NCBI RefSeq assembly: GCF_000430705.1
Contig: NZ_AUMN01000011.1
Span: forward strand, 1 to 64,000
Length of the DNA stretch: 64,000 nucleotides
Direction of reading: 5' to 3'
DNA from: Arthrobacter castelli DSM 16402
GTDB lineage: Bacteria; Actinomycetota; Actinomycetes; Actinomycetales; Micrococcaceae
Made by a program: the position numbers and the translations under genes. The notes under the pieces were generated by a model, which was given only the letters and a program-made list of their open reading frames with translations, did not search any database and was not told where the DNA came from. Positions 59,156-64,000 of the stretch are shown here, one piece after another. Positions within the stretch are counted from its first letter, which is position 1. Each line of letters begins with the position of its first letter.

Positions 59156-59647
59156 TCAGTAGGCGACCCGCGTGGAATTCTCGTTCCACGCATCGAAGGG
59201 TGCGACAGCGACGACGCCGTCCGGTTCCATCTGCCGCACTGGCATCGATCGCTGCTCAACGGGCGTGTCGAAGTAGTCGTAAAAAGCGGCGTCGTCGAAC
59301 CCGGCCGCCGCCGCATCGTAGCGGTCTGCGGCAAAAACGACATGATCAATGCGGGCCCACAGCGCGGAGGCCAGGCACATGGGGCACGGCTCGCAGCTGC
59401 TGTAGAGGACGGCCCCATCGAGGTTGAACGTCTCCAACCCCGAGCAGGCCGCGCGGATGGCCGTCACCTCTGCGTGGGCGGTGGGATCGTTGGATTCGGT
59501 GACTCGATTCAGGCCATCGAACGCTCTGCCGTCTGCGGTGACGACGACGGCGCCAAACGGCCCGCCGTTGTTAGCCACGTTCTCCGCTGCCATGGTCACA
59601 GCCCGGGACAAGTAGTGTCCGGCGTCGGGGTGGTTTCGATTATTCAT
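59156..59647 (-). CDS. guaD: Guanine deaminase (cytidine-deaminase fold)
   Basis: A 163-residue zinc hydrolase. The zinc/proton-shuttle motif is HAEVTAIRAAC and the other Cys ligands are in SSCEPCPMCLASALW. The C-terminal AAAAGFDDAAFYDYF segment is typical of bacterial GuaD rather than tRNA adenosine deaminase. It converts guanine to xanthine, the substrate of the neighbouring dehydrogenase. ATG at 59647 starts MNNRNHPDAGHYL. First gene of guaD-azgA. Confidence 0.87.
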   Translation of the reverse strand: MNNRNHPDAGHYLSRAVTMAAENVANNGGPFGAVVVTADGRAFDGLNRVTESNDPTAHAEVTAIRAACSGLETFNLDGAVLYSSCEPCPMCLASALWARIDHVVFAADRYDAAAAGFDDAAFYDYFDTPVEQRSMPVRQMEPDGVVAVAPFDAWNENSTRVAY

Positions 59648-59859
59648 AAGGCGACTCCCTGAGGACAGCAGCGCGCCAAGTGGAGGCAAGCAGCCCATCC
59701 GGCGGTATTTCGCCCGATAGCCGCGGGCCGGCATCAGTTCGCCGCTGCATTCAATGCGAAGGTTCAGTTGCGCCTGGTAGATAGCACCGGATTCTTCAGG
59801 TGCCCGCCGTTGGCTGGTGTCGAGCCTAACAGAGAGTTGTGAGCCACGCCATAGGCAAA

Positions 59860-59875
59860 TGAAATTTAGTTTTCA
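59860..59875. promoter_or_regulatory. TGAAA-N6-TTTCA palindrome, copy A
   Basis: TGAAA-TTTAGT-TTTCA in an AT-rich patch between guaD and the adenine deaminase gene. The same layout is repeated 88 bases away. Candidate operator for a purine-responsive regulator. Confidence 0.5.
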
Positions 59876-59946
59876 AATCCCGAAAGTCGAAATGCGCACA
59901 TGGCTTGCCCTGGAGGCCGCATTCACGGAGGGTGGTGTAGGACACT

Positions 59947-59966
59947 TTTGAAAATTCGATTTCAAA
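59947..59966. promoter_or_regulatory. TTTGAAA-N6-TTTCAAA palindrome, copy B
   Basis: TTTGAAA-ATTCGA-TTTCAAA, a perfect seven-base inverted repeat 17 bases before the adenine deaminase start. With copy A it is likely to govern one or both divergent purine transcription units. The rest of the 336-base gap holds no gene. Confidence 0.58.
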
Positions 59967-59983
59967 TCATGAAAGCAGGCATC

Positions 59984-61000
59984 ATGAGACCCTTGCCCGC
60001 CGCGGAACTCCACCTGCACATCGAAGGGACCCTGGAACCGGAGCTCATCTTTGCGCTGGCCGCCCGCAATGGCATCGACCTGCCCTACGCCGATATCGGG
60101 GATCTGCGCCGCCGCTACGAATTCACCGACCTGCAGTCCTTCCTGAACCTGTACTACAACAATATGGCTGTGCTGCAGACCGAGGCGGACTTCACCGAGA
60201 TGACCCGTTCCTACCTCGGCCGGGCGGCGGCCGCGGGTGTGAGGCATGCGGAAATCATGGTGGACCCACAGGCGCACACGTCCCGTGGGGTGCCGCTGGA
60301 AAACTGCATCAACGGGGTGGCCGCCGCGCTGGCCAGTAGCGAAACTGAATTCGGCATCAGCACCGAACTGATCGCCGCTTTCCTGCGCGATGAACCCGTC
60401 GATGATGCGCTGGCCGTACTGGAGAGCCTGCTTGCCATGGAAGCGCCGATCATCGGCATTGGGCTGGACTCGGCCGAGGTCGGCCATCCACCGCGGGATT
60501 TCGCGGCCCTCTATGAGCGTGCGCATGAAGCCGGATTGAAATGTGTGGCCCACGCCGGCGAGGAAGGCCCGGCCGACTACATCCGCCAGGCCCTGGACCT
60601 GCTGCAGGTGGACCGGGTGGACCACGGCATCCGATGCATGGATGACGAGGCGCTGGTGGAACGGCTCGCGGCCGAGCAAACGCCATTGACCGTCTGCCCG
60701 CTCTCGAACGTACGCCTGCGCGCCGTCGACACCCTGGCCGTGCACCCGCTGCCCCGGATGCTGGAGCGGGGACTCAACGTCTCCATCAACTCCGACGATC
60801 CCGCCTACTTCGGCGGCTACCTCGACGACAACGTAGCCCGTTTGCTGGAGACATTTGACCTGAGCACGACGCAACTGGTCCGGTTAGCCGAAAACTCCGT
60901 GCGGGCCGCCTTCATCTCCAACGAGCGGCGCCGTGAGCTGCTCGCGGAGATCCAGCAATGGCAGTCTGAGCACGCCCCGGCAGCCGAATCGCCGACTTGA
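59984..61000 (+). CDS. Adenine deaminase (adenosine deaminase superfamily)
   Basis: A 338-residue TIM-barrel metallohydrolase. AELHLHIEGTLEPELIFALAARN holds the first two zinc His; VAHAGEEG, RVDHGIRC, CPLSNVRLR and NSDDPAYFGGY are the remaining ADA motifs. The HIEGTLEPE start and YYNNMAVLQTEADF resemble adenine- rather than adenosine-specific members. ATG at 59984 follows AAAGCAGG. It makes hypoxanthine for xanthine dehydrogenase. Adenosine remains a possible substrate. Confidence 0.86.
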   Translation: MRPLPAAELHLHIEGTLEPELIFALAARNGIDLPYADIGDLRRRYEFTDLQSFLNLYYNNMAVLQTEADFTEMTRSYLGRAAAAGVRHAEIMVDPQAHTSRGVPLENCINGVAAALASSETEFGISTELIAAFLRDEPVDDALAVLESLLAMEAPIIGIGLDSAEVGHPPRDFAALYERAHEAGLKCVAHAGEEGPADYIRQALDLLQVDRVDHGIRCMDDEALVERLAAEQTPLTVCPLSNVRLRAVDTLAVHPLPRMLERGLNVSINSDDPAYFGGYLDDNVARLLETFDLSTTQLVRLAENSVRAAFISNERRRELLAEIQQWQSEHAPAAESPT

Positions 61001-61036
61001 ACCGCCATGGCGCCCAGACCCGCTAGGTTGGTCCCC

Positions 61037-61399
61037 ATGAACGTTGACACCGAACGACGGTTCCGGGCGCTACTCGAATCCGAACGGGCCGAGCGCCAGG
61101 CACTGATCAGCTCACTGCAGAAAGACATCGCCGCCGTCGGCGAGGCCCGCCAGGACTCCAACGTCGACGACGAGCACGACCCCGAAGGCTCGACCATTGC
61201 CTTCGAACTTTCGCAGGCCTCAACCCTGCTGGCCGACAGCTCCAACCGCCTGAAGGAAATCGACGCCGCACTGCAGCGGCTCGACGACGGCACCTACGGA
61301 ATCTGCGCGGTGTGCGGGGAACCAATTCCCGAAGGCCGCCTCGAAATCCGGCCGTGGACGCACTACTGCGTCCGCCACGCATCCTCGGCTATTCCCTGA
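61037..61399 (+). CDS. TraR/DksA-family zinc-finger protein
   Basis: A 120-residue protein with an N-terminal coiled-coil (FRALLESERAERQALISSLQ) and a C-terminal zinc finger GICAVCGEPIPEGRLEIRPWTHYCVRHAS. The last zinc ligand is His rather than Cys (C-V-R-H). DksA/TraR proteins bind the secondary channel of RNA polymerase; the actinobacterial relatives have varied roles, often stress. ATG at 61037 gives the family length. Confidence 0.85.
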   Translation: MNVDTERRFRALLESERAERQALISSLQKDIAAVGEARQDSNVDDEHDPEGSTIAFELSQASTLLADSSNRLKEIDAALQRLDDGTYGICAVCGEPIPEGRLEIRPWTHYCVRHASSAIP

Positions 61400-61497
61400 A
61401 AGATCGATGGGCAGTTCGCGGAACCAGGTAATGATGAGAGTTGGGTAGTCACACTATGCGCCCACTGCTGTCCAACTCGAAATGGGTGGATCATTGG

Positions 61498-62733
61498 TCA
61501 TCGAACCTGGCGGCCGTCCATCCACACCTGGTCGATCATGTTCTTCAGCCCGGCCAGCTGGTCGGCAGACTCGAGCTTTCCATCCAGCACCACGGCGTCT
61601 GCCGCGTGATCCTGCGTCAGCCGGCCCACGGGTGTGCCGGCGTGGATCAGCTCGCCGGCGACGGACGTGGTGGCGGCCAGTACCTGCTCCAGGTTCATCC
61701 CGACGTCCGACAGCAGCGCCAATTCCTCCAGGTTCTCGCCGTGGACACCGACGCCGGAATCGGTCCCCATACCAATACGTACCCCGGATTCAACGGCACG
61801 GGCGATGGATTCGCGGTGGATGTCCGCCACCCGGTGAGCCTTGGCGATGACCTGTGGCGGTAGCCCGCTGGCGCCGGCGTCGGCCTTGCGGATCACGGCC
61901 CGCGGGGCGGCAAGCGTCGGGACCAGGTAGGCGTCCTTGTCGAGGAAGAGCTGGATCGCTTCGTCGGTGAGGTAGATGCCGTGTTCGATGCTGCGCACGC
62001 CGGCTTCGAGGGCGTTGATGATTCCCGCTGTCCCCTGCGCGTGGGCCATCACGTATTTGCCCTGCATTCCGGCTTCCTCCACGATCACGCCAATTTCCTC
62101 GCGCGTAAACTGGGAATGCGCGGGATCATCGGCCGGTGAGAGGACGCCTCCGGTGGAGCAGATCTTGATGTGATCCGCCCCGGCCCGCAGCATACGCCGC
62201 GTTGTCTTCCTGACTTCCTCGACGCCGTCGGCGATTCCGTCCGGGCGGCCGGGGTGCGGTCCAAGGGCAGGGGAACTGACGCCGGATGGTTGCCAGAAAT
62301 CGCCGTGCCCGCCGGTCTGGGACATGATGCTGATGGCCAGCCGCATTCTCGGGCCTTCGATCAGACCGGTGTCGACAGCGGTCTTGGCGCCCAGGTCGGC
62401 GCCTCCGGCGTCGCGCACGGTGGTAATGCCGGTGTGCAGGGTGGCCTCCAGATTCCGCACGGATTCGTAGAACTGCAGCGAAAACGGCTGCAGGAAGCCT
62501 TGGACCGAGCCGGGATTGGAGGTGGTGGCGTGGACGTGCAGGTCGATCAGGCCGGGTAGCACTGTCTTGCCGGTGCAGTCGACGACGTCGGCATGGGAGT
62601 AAGCGGGTTCGTGGCCGGCATCTGGCCCGACGGCGGCAACGGATCCGCCGTCGAAGACCACGTCGTTGCTGCCGTGCAGGAACTGCGTTCCATCGAAGAC
62701 GTGTGCGTTCCGGAAGACGATTGGCTGGGACAC
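61498..62733 (-). CDS. Amidohydrolase (imidazolonepropionase/Xaa-Pro dipeptidase-like)
   Basis: A 411-residue metal-dependent hydrolase. Metal ligands: HVH (LIDLHVHAT), a probable carbamylated Lys in ADHIKICSTGG, His in VMAHAQG and SIEHG, Asp in GTDSGVG. The N-terminal beta-sandwich (VFRNAHVFDG) and the C-terminal DAVVLDG strand complete the fold. It belongs to the group with prolidase/ochratoxinase-like members. Substrate unknown. Confidence 0.85.
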   Translation of the reverse strand: MSQPIVFRNAHVFDGTQFLHGSNDVVFDGGSVAAVGPDAGHEPAYSHADVVDCTGKTVLPGLIDLHVHATTSNPGSVQGFLQPFSLQFYESVRNLEATLHTGITTVRDAGGADLGAKTAVDTGLIEGPRMRLAISIMSQTGGHGDFWQPSGVSSPALGPHPGRPDGIADGVEEVRKTTRRMLRAGADHIKICSTGGVLSPADDPAHSQFTREEIGVIVEEAGMQGKYVMAHAQGTAGIINALEAGVRSIEHGIYLTDEAIQLFLDKDAYLVPTLAAPRAVIRKADAGASGLPPQVIAKAHRVADIHRESIARAVESGVRIGMGTDSGVGVHGENLEELALLSDVGMNLEQVLAATTSVAGELIHAGTPVGRLTQDHAADAVVLDGKLESADQLAGLKNMIDQVWMDGRQVR

Positions 62734-62821
62734 CCTTTACCCTTTCGCTGGCGGCCGTGGGCGTCATCACCCACAGCCCCATCCTAACGAAATTGGCCGC
62801 GGCGCCAGTGATAGGCCAAGA

Positions 62822-63640
62822 CTATGCCGATTCAAACGTCGTGTATTCTCCGCATGCTTGGACTCTGCGCGCCATTGGTGGATATTGGTTTTCCCAATCA
62901 GAAGGCGGATCGAATATTAGACTTCCCTCAAGTTCCCGCATCGCCCATTCTGATCTGAGAGCGACAGATAAGGAGTCGCCGTCGATGTTCTGGCTGCGGG
63001 CAAGGACCACGAGGTCGACAAGGTCGCGCACCCGGCTGGATCTGCCACCCGAGGAACCATACCGTGCCTGGGTGGCGCATACCTTGTCCGCTACGTGATC
63101 CACAACGGGATACAGTTGCATTCTTATGGGACTCATTCCCTCAATCTCGAACACCGACTGAGCGACTTCCTCGGGGGCCGAGGTCATGACCGGGCCAACC
63201 ACCAGATCCACCTTGACCGGATTTAGTTTCGTTATTCCACAATAGGCATCGAAGATCACTCGGCACCCTTCCACAGCTGGCTGGTCCTGTCCCTGACCGC
63301 CGGGAACTCGCTGGACTGCTTCAAATCGAAGATGGTCGTCTACCCCGCGATTAGCTGCAGTAATAAGTTCGGCATAGGCAGATTCGAGGTCGTCAAGTTG
63401 GCGCAGCAAATCGACATCCTGCGTCGTGCGGGCGTCGGCCACCCGGGCCAGGACCGCGCTGCATCCTTTCAGCACCCGTTGTTCCTTCGCGCTGAAAATT
63501 CGAACGAGAAACCTCTCATGCACGAATTGGCGCAGGATCTCATCGACGGGGCGGCCGTTGTCCTTTGCTGCATTCTTCGCGTGCTATGTGATGGCCCGCC
63601 AGAAAGCCTGGCTGGTTTTGTAACTTGCAGGAGCCCTCAT
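62822..63640 (-). pseudogene. AbiEii-family nucleotidyltransferase toxin, interrupted by an amber codon
   Basis: Read from an ATG at 63640 that overlaps the upstream gene's stop (ATGA), the frame gives MRAPASYKTSQAFWRAIT, then TAG at 63584-63586, and continues as HAKNAAKDNGRPVDEILRQF. The rest matches the AbiEii/AbiGii nucleotidyltransferase: VLKGCSAVLAR with ARTTQDVDLL (Asp-x-Asp) near residues 60-85. With the stop removed the protein would be 272 residues, normal for the family. A shorter product could start at GTG 63523 but would lack about 39 N-terminal residues. Probable inactivated toxin, unless the codon is suppressed. Confidence 0.7.
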
Positions 63641-64000
63641 TGGTCTGTCTCTCCATTGGCGTCTTCTGCAACCGTCTCGGCAGCCGAACTCCTCGCCATC
63701 GGCTTCGCGCGTGTGCGAGACACCTCGTCGCGCATAGCGGCTTGAAGCGCGGCGTTCTTGCCGATTAGAGTTCCTACAGATTTTATGCTGGGTGCTGCAG
63801 AGTTCGTGAGCGCCTGGGCAGTCGCGGGGCCTACGTCGAGTATCGCTGCCCGTTTGAGCGCCTGGACAGTCGAGGGGACCATATCCGGGACGGGCATTCC
63901 CTCGATGAGGTCCCGGTACTGCTGGACAGCGGACGTGGCGATGAACCGGCCAATGGCTGATTCCGCGATGGACTTGGTCAGCGCCGCGGCGCTGAGTCCC
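63637..64000 (-). CDS. Protein of unknown function, cut by the window edge (possible partner of AbiEii)
   Basis: Only the last 120 or so residues are visible, from GLSAAALTKSIAESAIGRF to the stop overlapping the next start by four bases. They are Ala-rich, with ATSAVQQYRDLIEGMP and SIKSVGTLIGKNAALQAAM, and I recognise no family. In AbiE systems the antitoxin gene lies directly upstream of abiEii with such an overlap, so an antitoxin is possible, but no AbiEi hallmark is seen. Confidence 0.6.
   Translation of the reverse strand, partial: GLSAAALTKSIAESAIGRFIATSAVQQYRDLIEGMPVPDMVPSTVQALKRAAILDVGPATAQALTNSAAPSIKSVGTLIGKNAALQAAMRDEVSRTRAKPMARSSAAETVAEDANGETDQ

Overview
The window is high-GC, densely coded actinobacterial DNA. 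Two DUF222/HNH proteins, actinobacterial-style pca genes, an MDMPI (mycothiol-type) domain protein, AzgA/XdhC purine genes and abundant GntR/IclR regulators point to Micrococcales, probably an Arthrobacter-like soil bacterium. Genus is inference. I saw no rRNA, tRNA, CRISPR array or intact insertion sequence.

Layout. Positions 1-1600 hold an N-terminally truncated DUF222/HNH protein. Positions 1.7-5.1 kb are pcaIJFR (lower beta-ketoadipate pathway), followed by a CitA/DcuS-type two-component system and a GntP-family permease (5.2-9.1 kb). Positions 9.1-13.4 kb are pcaB-D-C followed by an ATPase and a SpeE-like gene. Positions 13.5-33.0 kb look like a methoxy-aromatic catabolic island: an aldehyde dehydrogenase, three LigM/DesA-like tetrahydrofolate-dependent O-demethylases (two about 96% identical), a MetF-like reductase and PurU for one-carbon recycling, a type I (VOC) extradiol dioxygenase with GalB/GalC/GalD homologues, a 6PGDH-like oxidoreductase, a GntR repressor, a Liv-type ABC importer and a CocE-like hydrolase with an internal deletion. 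Positions 33.2-36.3 kb hold an IclR regulator, a dienelactone-hydrolase-like enzyme and pcaHG. Positions 36.4-45.3 kb hold another IclR, an MFS transporter, a Ssu/Tau-type ABC importer, a benzoylformate-decarboxylase-like enzyme and a benzaldehyde-dehydrogenase-like enzyme. A truncated SDR follows at 45.5-46.0 kb. Positions 46.0-61.0 kb form a purine and molybdenum-enzyme region: a MobA/MocA-like protein, two XdhC proteins, xanthine dehydrogenase, an AzgA permease, guanine deaminase and adenine deaminase, interrupted by an MDMPI protein, a dicarboxylate symporter and a second DUF222/HNH gene. The right edge has a TraR/DksA protein, an amidohydrolase and an AbiEii-like toxin gene carrying an amber codon.

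How the genes work together (inference). Vanillin/syringaldehyde-type aldehydes would be oxidised, acids demethylated onto tetrahydrofolate, and the methyl group recycled by MetF and PurU. Protocatechuate would go through pcaHG-B-C-D-IJ-F. Gallate-type diols would go through the VOC dioxygenase and GalD/GalB/GalC to pyruvate and oxaloacetate. Mandelate/benzoylformate-type acids may enter through the third block.

The strongest new signal is a repeated palindrome, GTCAACA-N4-TGTTGAC. Perfect, near-perfect or half-degenerate copies lie before the aldehyde dehydrogenase, between a demethylase and the oxidoreductase, before gntR, before galB, before the Liv operon and before metF. This suggests one GntR regulon. 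A second notable signal is a structured leader ending in an intrinsic terminator about 50 nt before xdhA, which may be an attenuator or riboswitch.
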